Of a stretch of 64,000 nucleotides of DNA, positions 45,622-56,916 are shown in pieces; within the stretch, counting starts at the first letter, position 1; each line of letters begins with the position of its first letter. Source of the stretch: Pestalotiopsis fici W106-1. Its lineage: Eukaryota; Ascomycota; Sordariomycetes; Amphisphaeriales; Sporocadaceae. Below the pieces are notes generated by a model. That model was not told where the DNA came from, did not search any database, and worked only from the letters and a program-made list of their open reading frames with translations. Made by a program: the position numbers and the translations under genes. The DNA lies in the NCBI RefSeq assembly GCF_000516985.1, contig NW_006917096.1, forward strand, positions 1,659,606 to 1,723,605, read 5' to 3'.

Positions 45622-46970
45622 TTAGAATTGAAAGTCAAGATCACGCCCATCATCTCCGTAAGCAATGTATTTGGGTGGTCGAATTGGGTAGGACATGATC
45701 TCTTGTCGACTCAAGGGTGGCTTCCCCGTTGCCCATGCATCGGCGGTGAAGACATCGTTTTCATCAAAGAAACGATCTTCGTCAATGATTCCACTGGCTG
45801 GTATGTCGGTGAAAGCATTCGACATGAGCAAGAGGCGCTCCTGGAGAACAGTCTGGATTGCCCAGGAAAGTGTCTCCTGCTGCTCTGCAAAGTCAGGCTG
45901 GCTTTGCCGTGCGGCTTGGATGATTGCTGGCTTTCCGAGAAGCGGAGAGTGTGTAATGAGATGCTTGGCTCTGCACAAATGCGATCAGTACTTGAATGTT
46001 CTATATATGTGATTCGAGATAGGCAGAACAAGTCCAAGTCGAAACTCGCGCCTAAGGGCAGCCTTGCGGATGAGTTCGTCAAGTCGTATGCCAGTAAGTG
46101 ACAAGCAATGAATCTCTGATACATACTGTGTCGGGTCCAACTTCATATAGGTGCTCACAATATCCTTTGTACGCCAGTCATCCCAACCCCACGGAATGCG
46201 ATCCCAGTCCTGTAATGAGTCTCAGCAAAATGGCATTGGCGAGAAAAACAAGTGGAGAATCTTACCTTGTCCGAGATGGATGAGCAAATATCCCGTTGTA
46301 CAGTACTGCGGAAGGTTTCCCAGAGATCTTCGAGCTCTCGAATCTCGGTCGAGCTCAAGAGTCGAATGTGGTAGAGTCGATCATCAGCCTCCAGTAGTCT
46401 GGGCAAGAAAGGCGAACGTGCGTATTTCCCATGGAAACATTCCGAGTACAACCACCACCTCGTAATAGCTTTGCGTAATCGATGTTCCTCGCTCGGACGT
46501 AGACAACGCGTATCTTCTGGATTCTTGTGCCATCGAAATCTGGGATAATGCTCGACCCACCAGTCCACAACCTTGACGAGTGTCCAGATACGGGAGAGAT
46601 CCTCAGTCTTCAAGACAATCTTTCGAGGGCAGATGAGCTTCCCGTCCCGAAAGGCCACAGCGGACTGCATGAGGTCCACCAGCTTGTCATCACCGCGGCC
46701 GATATCAACACTGATACGGCGAGGATGGAGCATGGCATTTGAGGCAAAGTCTCTTTTGTCGACGGTATAGATTAATAGGATCTGCTCCAGCTCTACCAGT
46801 CGAAGCAGGGAAGTGGTCATGACTGTTGCTTGGTTCTCCTTGAAAATTCCAAAGAGCTTCTTGTTGCACAAGGCAAACGATGTCAGATCGCTAACGCCCA
46901 TGTTCTCCATCATCTCTAATATAAGTTCCGCGGGCAGAACCTCAAAGGGCCGCATGGTTGAAGACGCCAT
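45622..46970 (-). CDS. F-box protein, probable three exons
   Basis: Exons 1 (46970-46266) and 2 (from 46209) are secure: a 56-nt intron with GTAAGA donor and TTACAG acceptor joins SISDK to DWDRIPWGWDDW. The F-box is near the N-terminus (FEVLPAELILEMMENMGVSD, residues 9-28, then LTSFALCNKKLFGIF). The last part (45970-45622, AKHLITHSPLLGKPAIIQ to DGRDLDFQF) belongs to the same protein, but the middle junction is uncertain. A GTATGT donor at 46126 with the TTTGTGCAG acceptor at 45971 (TACTGATC branch site) gives a 155-nt intron, keeps phase and yields 378 residues. Against it, the skipped DNA reads as plausible protein until an in-frame TGA near 46000. F-box proteins deliver substrates to SCF ubiquitin ligases; the target is unknown. 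Confidence 0.65.
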
Positions 46971-48104
46971 CTCTTCTGCACGCGAAAAGCTTTGTGAGAA
47001 ATGGTGGAAGGGGTGTGTAAGGTTGAAAGGGATTTGAGTCTTTTGGAGCTGAGGTAAGGTCAGTTCAAGTGAATCCAAAAGGAAAGCAGGCGGGCCTCAC
47101 TAACTATCTTTTTGTCGCGATGCGTCTAGGCGGCGTCAATTGCAGTAATTCCGTGGCTCGGCTTGTGACTAGTATCGTCGAACAGAACGAGAGACACTCC
47201 AACACGGTTCGGAATCCCTTCCTTACGCAACACTTTTCTTCCAAGTACAATTTACTTGATAGAATTTAGTGTGAATACACTCGGACCCACTTCCTACACT
47301 CTATAACCTATATCCCCAAGACGGGACGGAGGAACACGTTGATGAAAATGCGAAACGTGGACAAGCTTGCCCAAGATCGCAGGAGTCACCCTCTGACGAC
47401 AGCCAAATATGACTATAGTTGGAGGGTGATTACGTCAACGGGCTTAATCAAAGTATACCCCTCCCTGGGGGCTATCCAGTATGAATGAGATGTGCAAAGA
47501 CATCATTTGTGATGATTGTGGTAATGCCATGAAGGCGCAATGGGGTTCAAGATCTGCCATGCTTGTGTGGTTGCAAAAGTAGAAACATAACACGGCTGGT
47601 TGACGCACGCGACTCAGCATATCGATGAGGCCAGTCCGCCCGGTTGGAGGCGCCAGGGGTTCCCCCACCACCCCTGTAACGGTCGGTATCGGATCATTGT
47701 ACTTACCTTGGCCGCTAGCCACTACGCAAAGCCGTATAGGGACACTGAGAGTCAGAAATTCAGATGAAAATTCCCAACAAAATGATAGAAGGTTTTATAA
47801 AAAGGTGACTTGTCAAATTCTTCATTGTAAGCATAAGACATCAGAGCTGCAGTAGATATTCAGAGGACAACGCTGGTCAGTGGTACCCATAGACATGTGA
47901 GTGACAGGGGTCGCCTCTCTTCAAGATATCCACCCAGCGCCACACACACACACACACACACGCACACATAAGCCACAGTTCCGATAAGAATCCGCCCGCA
48001 ATTGTTTCTTATCGCTCCAACAAAAAAAGTTGCAGCCGACACTGCGATAGCACCTGGTTTGGAGGCATCTTTCACTTATACCCGCGAAACTCCACGGCGC
48101 AACA
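46971..48104. other. Divergent promoter region, F-box gene and BRX1
   Basis: 1.13 kb between divergent genes. It contains a CA dinucleotide microsatellite (47941-47968) about 135 nt upstream of the BRX1 start. No gene was seen. Confidence 0.5.
47941..47968. repeat. (CA)n microsatellite
   Basis: Ten perfect CA units, then CG and three more CA units, located in the BRX1 promoter or leader. Likely polymorphic between strains. Confidence 0.85.
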
Positions 48105-49200
48105 ATGGCATCAGTGTACAAGTCCCTCTCCAAGGCTGGCGGTCGCAAGGCCGAGGCTCCAGCGAATGGCGTCAAGAAGAACAAGCAGAGAGTTCTCATT
48201 CTCTCGTCCCGCGGAGTAACTTATGTAAGTCTTCGTCCCCTACAGCGACATTACGGATCATGGGAACAGCACGTTTGCTAACGCCTCCTTTCTCCGTCTT
48301 GCTAGAGACACCGCCATCTCCTCAGCGATTTGGCAAACATGATGCCTCATGGCCGCAAGGATGCCAAGTTCGACTCCAAGAGCAAGCTCTACCAGCTGAA
48401 CGAGCTCGCCGAATTGTACAACTGCAACAACTGCCTGTTTTTCGAAGCGCGAAAGGGCCAAGATCTGTACCTGTGGTGTAGCAAGGTGCCCAACGGCCCG
48501 ACCGTAAAGTTCCACGCCCAGAACCGTATGTTTCACTCCCCGGACTGCGCCTTTTCTCTGAAGAGCAGGCAGAGCAAATTGGCTAACTCGATCAAACTCT
48601 TTAGTGCACACGATGGATGAGTTGAATTTTACCGGCAACTGTCTCAAGGGCTCGAGGCCCGTCCTCAGCTTCGACAATGCGTTTGACGAGCAACCCTACC
48701 TCAAGGTGATCAAGGAGCTGTTTCTGCACACATTTGGCGTCCCGCAGGGCGCACGAAAGTCGAAGCCGTTCATTGACCGGGTCATGGGATTCTCTTTCGT
48801 CGACGGCAAGGTCTGGGTCCGCAACTACCAGATCAACGAGGTGGAGGCGTCCAAGGTCAAGGAGGGCGAGGAGGGAGAGGAGAAGGAGGCCGCTTCATCC
48901 AAGGGCAGCAAGAGCAAGGAGACGGACATTGGCCTCGTCGAGATTGGTCCCCGCTTCGTCCTGACCCCCATCATCATCCAGGAGGGCAGCTTTGGCGGAC
49001 CGATCCTGTACGAGAACAAGGAGTTCGTGTCGCCGAACCAGGTCAGAGCCGACTTGCGCAAGAAGACTGCCAGCAAACACAATGCCCGCGCCGAGCAGTA
49101 CGTCGAGAGGCTGGCCAAGAAGGGCGACCTGGGTCTGCGGACGAACGGAGGCAAGGAGGTGGCTCCTGATGCGCTCGACACGAGACAGTTGTTTGCTTAA
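48105..49200 (+). CDS. BRX1: Ribosome biogenesis protein Brx1 (Brix domain)
   Basis: Three exons: 48105-48224, 48306-48525 and 48605-49200 (311 residues); introns 81 and 79 nt, phases kept. The Brix domain begins with KQRVLILSSRGVTYRHRHLL (about residues 26-45) and includes DLANMMPHGRKDAKFDSKS, LFFEARKGQDLYLWCSKVPN, PTVKFHAQN, LHTMDELNFTGNCLKGSRP and a C-terminal GFSFVDGKVWVRNYQI. Brx1 acts in the nucleolus with Ebp2 and others in early 60S subunit assembly. Length is close to yeast Brx1 (291 residues). A Glu/Lys-rich insert (KVKEGEEGEEKEAASSKGS) interrupts the domain, as in other filamentous fungi. The ATG at 48105 is the first in the exon and matches family N-termini. Confidence 0.93.
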
Positions 49201-49748
49201 AAGACTTGAGCCGTGGGTTTCATTTTTCTGGTGTTTTGGCGTTTAGAGCATGTGATCAAAGGCACAAAATTAGGAAGATACCTCTAGAGGCGAATTCAAT
49301 GTCTTGCTTAGGCATTTGCATCCCGAAATGCACGTACTAGTAATGGACAGATACTCGACTTCTCCTTGTGCTCAACAAGCAATCCATCGTCTGTGGCAGC
49401 TCCCACGACATTTCGGGCTGCACACGAGAGAGTCCATGTGGTTGAATCTTCATGTAGCTATCGGCGGAAAGGAAATGCGACTCCAAAAGCAACCGCGGCA
49501 ATCTCATAAACTCGGCAAGTGCCAGAAGCATCTATTTCTTATGTGTAATCATTAAACGACGTACGGTTGGGCGACAAGATCATAGTAGTTCTCTGATTTC
49601 TTAGAGCCTCCTGAATGCTGCAACCTTTCCACATAGACACAACGCAAGACAAAAAATCACACGTATGACGCCGTAACTCATCAATTCGGCCCTATGGCCG
49701 TTCTCAGAAAAAGGAACATTATGAGATATAGGCCCTTCATACAGTAAA
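49201..49748. other. Convergent intergenic spacer
   Basis: 548 nt between the BRX1 and Rab11 stop codons; 3' UTRs only. No gene or repeat was seen. Confidence 0.5.
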
Positions 49749-50751
49749 TTAGCAGCACTTGCCCCCCTTTGCCGCTGCGTCGTCCGCGGGCTTGGTCAGG
49801 GGAATGGTGGTGCCGGCCGAGATCGGGTTCTGGGCGTCGCCGCTGTCCAGTGCCTTGCTCGAGACGATGCGGTAGATTTCTGAGAGCTAGGTGTCAGTGG
49901 CTGGCATTGCTAACAAGTTCACCATTATTTACGTACCAGTCAGAATGTTTTGAAATGCAAGCTCAACGTTGCTGGCATCGAGGGCAGAAGTCTCGATGAA
50001 AGAAAGGTGGTTTTCACCTGTGGGACCATGTTAGAAAAAAAGAACAGCGGTGTAGGGTCCTTTGCCAGGAATGCAGAGACGTACTTGCAAAGGCCTTGGC
50101 CTCGTCTGTGGGCACTGCGCGCAGGTGTCGCAAATCGCTCTTGTTTCCGACCAGCATAATGACAATGTTGGCATCAGCGTGGTCCCGCAGCTCCTTCAGC
50201 CATCGGGTGACGTTCTCGTAGGTCTGGTGCTTGCTGATGTCGTAAACAAGGAGGGCACCGACAGCGCCACGGTAGTAGGCAGACGTGATGGCGCGATATC
50301 TCTCTTGACCGGCCGTATCCCAAATCTGCGCCTTGATGGTCTTGGAGTCGACCTGAATCGATCGCGTAGCGAACTCGACACCGATCGTCGACTTGGAGTC
50401 CAAGTTGAACTCATTTCGTGTGAATCGACTGAGCAGGTTGGACTTTCCGACTCCTGAGTCTCCAATCAGGACCACTAGACATCATTGTTAGTGCACTGCA
50501 TCGCGAGCGGAAGGCGGCCAGCGCCTCGAGGAGTGAGTAGCCACCTTTGAAGAGGAACTAGAATGATAAATTAGCAAATGTTATACATTGTGAGCAAAAT
50601 AGGGAGTCGAAGCTCAGAGTAGTAGCCAGCAAGCAGCACCACGGCGGCGACTGCTGCTTGCTGCTGCTGCCACAAGGCGGGACGGGGGGTAACGGTGCGT
50701 AGGAGGGGCAGAGGAGCGGGCCAGGCTTACATCGTATTCGTCGTTGGCCAT
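49749..50751 (-). CDS. YPT31: Rab11/Ypt31-family GTPase
   Basis: Five exons: 50751-50731, 50557-50545, 50474-50085, 50017-49937 and 49879-49749 (211 residues). Introns are 173, 70, 67 and 57 nt and all phases agree. Exon 1 encodes MANDEYD and exon 2 is a 13-nt micro-exon encoding FLFK plus one base. GTPase motifs: GDSGVGKS (16-23), STIGVEF (40-46), WDTAGQE (63-69), GNKSD (121-125) and ETSA (150-153). The end GGKCC is a dual-geranylgeranylation signal. The switch regions and [12 protein letters not shown] are typical of Rab11/Ypt31, which drives traffic from late Golgi and recycling endosomes to the plasma membrane and hyphal tip through the exocyst. Length equals the family norm. Confidence 0.95.
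50545..50557 (-). other. Micro-exon of 13 nt in the Rab11 gene
   Basis: Bounded by TTCTAG and GTGGCT. It encodes FLFK and the first base of Val12. Without it the conserved [16 protein letters not shown] start of Rab11 cannot be built, so the exon is well supported despite its size. Confidence 0.85.
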
Positions 50752-53110
50752 GGTGGGCAATTCTGTTTGTGAGTTGAGAGAAGAGCGACGAGTTTGGTGG
50801 TGAGGAGGGCAGAAGCGTGGTTTGTTCAGGAGAGCCAAGTGTCGACGGAATGCGGGTCGCGTTTGGCTGCTGCCCCAACTGTTATCGAGGAGTTGATAAA
50901 GAATTGAGAATGGAGGTAAGTGTAGGTAGTGTACTGACTGACCGACCGACGTGGTGGGAGTGTGTGTTGGTTTGTGAGGGTCAACCAGGTAGATCGATGC
51001 GCAAGGTCCCCAAGTCCGGTAACAATTTGATACGTGGTAGGCCAGGTAGGTAGGTACTTCTTTTTTAGCTACCCAACGACACAGCCACTACCTGCGTTCT
51101 GTTGCCTGCTTCTAGTATATTGAAAGGTTGTCGGTATGTGGAAATGTTTAAAGTGTTTTATTATTCTCTGTGGTGCAGCCCCGGAGAGTATCTAGCCAGT
51201 CTAAATGCCAATCAGAGGAACGAGCCTCGAGTCAACAGTTACCAATCATACCTAATTACCTTGACGTAGGTATGCATGTATTATGTTTGCCTCGGATTCA
51301 AAGAAGCCGGCAGCGTCTGGAGTTTCAATCATGAGGAGTACCTCATGTAGCTACCTTAATGTACAGAGTACAGGCAACCACTGCCTAACACGGTCGTGAT
51401 GCAGATAGAAGTCGGTCAAGAATTTGAAGACTGATGTATCCGCTGGTTGGCATGGATATGGGATTCAGGAGCATGTGCTTTGCGCTCTCAGTGGTGCTTC
51501 GGGCGTTGTTTACTGGGGTCAATGTGCTGGGGTGCGGGCTTAAGGGACTTGATCAGAGGACAGGCCCAGGGAATCAGGGCTTTCGAGCTCTAGAATGTGA
51601 TAATGACAGTTAACAAGGCCCCTTGTGCTAGGCCAAAGTCGGGACAAAACCCCACCTTCTTTCCATCAGGGGCTCTAAGCTAGCAAGCTAGTAGGTAGCT
51701 GTCCTGGGCCACTGAGAGGGGCTACATAGTACAATGGATTTTTCCTTGTCAACTTTGTTGTAATTGTTACCGCCAGTTGGCTTCCAGCCTACCTTGATAC
51801 AAGTGCCAGCCGCAATGCCGATCGCCAGCTGCTATCACGTAACTTTCTCCACTGAATGCATGTTGTCTTGTTTTTTGCTACGCCAACGATGCGTGAATGG
51901 TCAACGGTCCCCTCATCCGTATAGCCAGCGTTGATGAATAATCATCGGACTTTTTATGCTAAATTGTTGACCATGACTACTAGTTGCGGCTCAATACTCC
52001 ATATCATCACTTTCGCAGAAGTCGCACAAGCTGTATACCTTATCTGAAGTATAGTTATGCAGATCCTCTAAGACACGGGTTAGCTTATCCACGCCGCAGT
52101 GTTACACACCTACCCGTACATCACCGACTGCATCTGTTCAAGGTCGTTTCTCGTCTTACATCTGTCTGGTCAGTGTTATCACGCTATCTATCTATAACAT
52201 TTGCGACCTGACATACTTGGTTGCTTGCATGTACGGAAGCGCATATAACAACCCTATAACGGCGCCTAGACGAGTCGCAGGTTTGCGAAAAGCAATAGTA
52301 CAATCACGTCTCCCGGCTGCTGAGGCCTCAAATTTTTACCAACTCTGTTGCCCCCATAGATTGCGGTGTTGTTTCTAGTCTTTCAAACATCCCCTCCGAG
52401 AGATGAAACTCCTCGAATTGTCATATAGGATAGCCGAGGTATAATCGATGCTGGTCACGACAGACGTGCAATCTGTTTGCCGCGACTGTGGTCACTCACG
52501 GGTAAACACAAAGAGCATGTGGGATCAACCGACGCCGATTTGCATCACATAACTTGGTTTGTACGTCCTATCGCTCAACTCTCATGTGCCTGTTCAGCAG
52601 TGAGGCTATTCTTCTTCTTCTTTTTTTTTTTCTTTTTTCCCCCTCCCTTCCTTTACGTACAAGAACTTATTCATTTCTAGGTATCGACCTCTGGTTGTGT
52701 GCTATTCAGAGGAGTGGTGGAAGGCACGCTGAGAGGTGTCGCGCCTTACAGAAATCCACCCAAAGGAACTTCGAGACTGGCGCAGAACGAGGGCTCGATT
52801 TTTTCAAAATTATCCTTTGCAATTTATTCATCTTCTTTTCCTCTTCCTCTCATTCTTTTCCCGGCACAACTACGCGACTCGAAGTTCAACCGCATTTGAG
52901 AACAAGCCTCCCCCCAAGATTTGCTTTTCCACCTTCTATCTCCTACACTCTCCTTCCTCGGGGCAATTCTCTGACGCCAAATGAGGGACTCGAAGATACG
53001 ATTCAATTTCACTGTGCATCTTCCAAGTATCTAGTGCCCAATCGTTATCCTTCTTTGCCGAATGGTTGAACTTTTCCCGATCCTCAGGTCCGCGTCATCA
53101 TTTTTTAGAC
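50752..53110. other. Divergent promoter region of 2.4 kb
   Basis: Lies between the Rab11 start and the chromodomain gene start. No gene was seen. A pyrimidine tract (TTCTTCTTCTTT and T runs, about 52608-52650) and a C/T-rich stretch (about 52830-52960) precede the chromodomain gene. Upstream 5' UTR introns are possible. Confidence 0.5.
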
Positions 53111-56100
53111 ATGGCTACGCGGACTGATGATTCGTCTTCACTTTTTGTGAATGGCGACCACGACATGGAGATTGACGACGATAGCGTCTCTTTAACTTCT
53201 ACTGTTGAATCAGCACACGACTCTGATGAAGAGTTTGTCGTAGATGCCATCCTTGCTGAGAGACCGCACGAATCCGAACCAGGCGCCATGCAGTATCTGA
53301 TCCAGTGGGAGAACTACCCCGTCTTTCGAAGCACCTGGGAAGGCATCGAAAATCTATCAGATGAGCTCTATCAACAATGGAGCGAACAGAGGGAGCAAGA
53401 GAAGAAGGGTCTTCGCGTGCCGTTTGATATTCGAATCTTTGAAGACGCGATGACCGAAGAGTTCCGACGCAAGGCGGCTAGGCACAGCCTACGCAACGAC
53501 AAACGGAAGAGATTGGGCTTACCCTTGACGAGGCCCTTCCCCGCCGATTATGTTGGTCCTGAAACAACAGTTGAAGCAAACTACGAAGACTCGGAATCTA
53601 GTGATGAAGCTATGGAGGTGGAAGATGCCATAGACCCAGCTACAACCAGTCCTCGGCAACGGGTCATCAAACAGTCGACTTTCAAAGGCATGACTAGTAC
53701 CAAACCATTGAGCAAACCTTCAGCGCCAGCTTGGCAGGGCACCGCAAGAAAGCCTACAAGCAGTGACCAGATGACGGCCGACAAAAATAGGAGTGACCAA
53801 AAGAGAGCCGATCAAAAGGCAACCAACCCAAAGACAGCCGCAACCAAGATATCCACCGTCATTGTCAACAAAACCAGTTCCAATATGGCATCCTCTTCAA
53901 GCCTAGCTCACAAGTTTCAGGGGAAACGGCTCAAGGCAACACGGTCCATTCCAAAGCTGGTACAGCCGCAACCAAAAGCCACTTCATCTGGTACAGAGAC
54001 CGCTTCAAAGGTTCGCAAACGTCGTGCCAATCTCAAGGATGCGATGATGGATCCGAGCCGGGCACCCTCGTTCATGTCCAATATGCATCGTGTCAATCAG
54101 CTGAGAAAGAAAGCTCTCGAGCTTAACGATTCCGCGCCATCAGATCCATCTTCTATTCCGGCTGGATACTTTATCACGAATGATGCGCCACGGCGAAAAG
54201 TTCCTCCTACAGATCCAAACGCGGAAGAATCAAACACGGCAGATCTAGACGCCCGATCCGTTATCGGTGGCCTGTTATCATCAATTGCGCGGCCAAAAGA
54301 CCCCGAAAAGCCTCGGGCCAAGAAAACAGTGCGCTTTGCAGACGATGTAATTGATATGCCCAATGCTCACGACTTAGAGCCGCGGTCCGGTACAGGTGTG
54401 AAAAAGGTCTCTCTCCAGTCTTATCAGCAGAGATTGACCTCTCAGACCCTGACAAAAACAGTATCTTTCGGCGGCGACACTGCCGAAAAGATTCGCGTTG
54501 AATTCTGCAATATACCGCGCAATGCCAGTAATGTTTGGCTTTCGCATTTTCTCGATGAGGAGACGGTGCATTTTCGACTGCTCTGCACATATATGGACTT
54601 CTTTTCAGTGAACTCACTATATGATCCGCAGAATACTACAGACAGGCTAGCCTTGGGAAAGTTGGATTCCACCGAACATTGTACTGCGCTTACCACAGTG
54701 GCAACCAACCTGCATCTCGCTTGCTCGGCCTTCTATTTCCCCTATGCCAATTACTCAGTATTGGTGTTCCCCGGCCAGACCCCTGAATGGGCATCACTGG
54801 CAGATCGCTCTTTTACGTCGGCAAATGTGCTGAATTACCTCATCTTCAGGCCAAAGATTTCCGTCTGTAATGAACATTTTCCAGCGTTGTCGAATATAGC
54901 CATCAGTGAAGCGACAACATCTTCTCAACTTCAAATAGAATTGATGCAGGAAGTTGCCAGCTTCGATTACGACATCCTTCTCGCCCCGCCGGCCGGCAAG
55001 AAACACGTCTTCTTCCTAATGTACCCTCAAGGACTGGCTAGTCTCTTCAAAGCTATTTCCCTCTGGCTAAGAGCATGTCAGTCTGACTGCCAGATATTTC
55101 ATAGCGATCAGCCAGGAGCTTGGGATGCCTATCAAAAGGCCACCAATTCGGGTGCCGTGATTCTCCACGAGTCAGTCCGGAAGAACATCAGGAGCATTCC
55201 TGGGTTGTGGCCTTTGCTCGGCCACAGCACTCACATGCTGTGGAGTTTGTCTTCGGCCGACCATGAATCTCCCCTTAGAGTTGCTTCTGAAAGCAATTTT
55301 ATCACAGGCGTGCCCCCACAACTGAGGATCACACAACTGTTCCCTTTTGGACGAGTATTTCTAATAACTCCTGGCTTTGCAATTTCACAGCCTAGAAAGT
55401 TGTGCATCTTCCTTGAATGGTTTAAAGATAAAGCAGCCTTTGAGCCATGCGTTATTGTGGTCTGTGCAGATTTCTCAAATTATCTCATAGACATTGTGAT
55501 TGGAAAGGCTCGAGATAGGGTTCAATACTTCAAAGATCACCCTAGTGCTGACCCAATGCTTCAAGGCTGTATGGGTTTCGCCCCTGCGGACCACGACGCC
55601 AGAGTTCGTGCTTGGGAGTTACTCGGCGACATCAGTCAACAGTATGGAAACTTGCCTGAAGATATGCGCAAAATTGTTTCGGTACACGATCAGGTTGCGC
55701 CAGATGATGAGCAGAGCTTGGTTCACTGGTTTGCCGCTTGGTCTATGACAAAGCTCGAAGAATACCGAAATTTTACGTTTTAGGCTCGAGCGTGGATAAA
55801 AGACCTACCCGATGGATCCGTATACCCAACTATATGCCGGACGAAAGCAATGATTACGATGATACATGCGAAATGGGGGGTCAAAAGGAAGAGGCAGTCG
55901 CCACTACTCAGGACACCTTGCGCACTCCTAGACCCAAGGAGGATGGGGCATTGGATCTAGCGGAGTGGCTGTCTACTTCTTTTGGCCATCTGATCGGCAC
56001 ATCATCTTATTGGATGTTTTGGAAGCCCATCGCATGGTTGGACAAGGACATGGCAACACACTGCGGTGACCGAACAATGAGGCACTCTGCAATGGACTTT

Positions 56101-56916
56101 TGGCTCTCAGGGTGCCCAAGATTTTTCTTGCAGGTCAATACCCTTGTTGGATTCTTTTACACGACTGAGGGTGAACCGGAGAAATTGAACGCTGCGAATG
56201 CTGGCATCCGTCATCCGTGGCTTGCTTTCTTGAGACCAGTCGACGTTCTTTCGCATCCTTTCCAGTATTCTGCAATGGAGCTGTTAATCTGGGACTGTGC
56301 TGCTGAGAATCGATGGCCGTCTCATCCTCGTCGCAAAGATCTACTTCCTATGCAGCAAAGGCTGATCGACACTGTAGGGAAAGAGCTGCCGAGAAAGTTT
56401 CCCGAGGAAGATCCTTTCAAAAGAAAACGCTACTACCTTGAGCGCGTCCTTGTTGGTGGCTGTCGAGTTGTCACGCAGGCCGATCCGTCAAAGCCTTTGC
56501 ACACCACGCGCAAGATACTCAGTGACATCGTCAACGGCAGTCAGCCCCTGCCGCTGACCGACGAGTCCTTGATTGCAGCAGGCTGGAAGAATCTGGAAGA
56601 GGTGCCAGTCAAGAAGAACCAATTCCCTAGAAACCCAGCCGACGACTCAGAGCCGGAAAGAATCATATTCCACCCTCCCCCTCGCGGTTCAGGAAGTAAT
56701 GGACCATCTCTTTGCAGAAATGACCTCTACGATGCAGCACTGGAGGCACGCAAAAGGGATCCGCAATGCATCGAATTTCGGTACGATTTCAGAATTACGA
56801 CCCGTTGGTATGATCACTTGAAGAAAGAAAATCGACAATATAATCATATCCTTGTGGAGAGTTGGAATAAAGTCTTTGACGAATGTGGTATCCCTCATAC
56901 CACTGATACCACGTAA
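53111..56916 (+). CDS. Large chromodomain protein split by a -1 frame change
   Basis: Frame one runs from the ATG at 53111 to TAG at 55781-55783; the protein clearly continues one base back in another frame to the stop at 56916. Joined at 55768-55774 it has about 1,268 residues. An N-terminal chromodomain lies at about residues 40-100: EEFVVDAILAERP, YLIQWENYPVFRSTWEG, NLSDELYQQW; Phe42 and the Trp/Tyr of QWENY could form the methyl-lysine cage. A basic, disordered Ser/Lys linker follows, then a long globular part found in both frames (YMDFFSVNSLYDPQ; RWIRIPNYMPDE; ERIIFHPPPRGSG). Fungal chromodomain proteins bind methylated H3 in heterochromatin; Neurospora CDP-2 of the HDA-1 complex is one candidate relative, unproven. 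The break may be an assembly error, a real mutation, or programmed frameshifting. No intron restores the frame. Confidence 0.75.
55768..55774 (+). other. Slippery heptamer A AAT TTT at the frame change
   Basis: In frame-zero codons the sequence reads CGA AAT TTT ACG, so the heptamer A-AAT-TTT fits the -1 frameshift pattern X XXY YYZ. Slipping back one base after TTT gives EYRNF followed by YVLGSSVDKR without loss or gain of a residue. The zero-frame stop lies 7 bases downstream. A missing T in the TTTT run would look the same. Confidence 0.5.

Noticed and set aside
55738..55783. Intron GTCTAT...GTTTTAG to join the two chromodomain frames
   Set aside because: At 43 nt with a poor donor it would give TGG CTC GAG CGT GGA TAA, an immediate stop. 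Other nearby GT donors also fail on phase.
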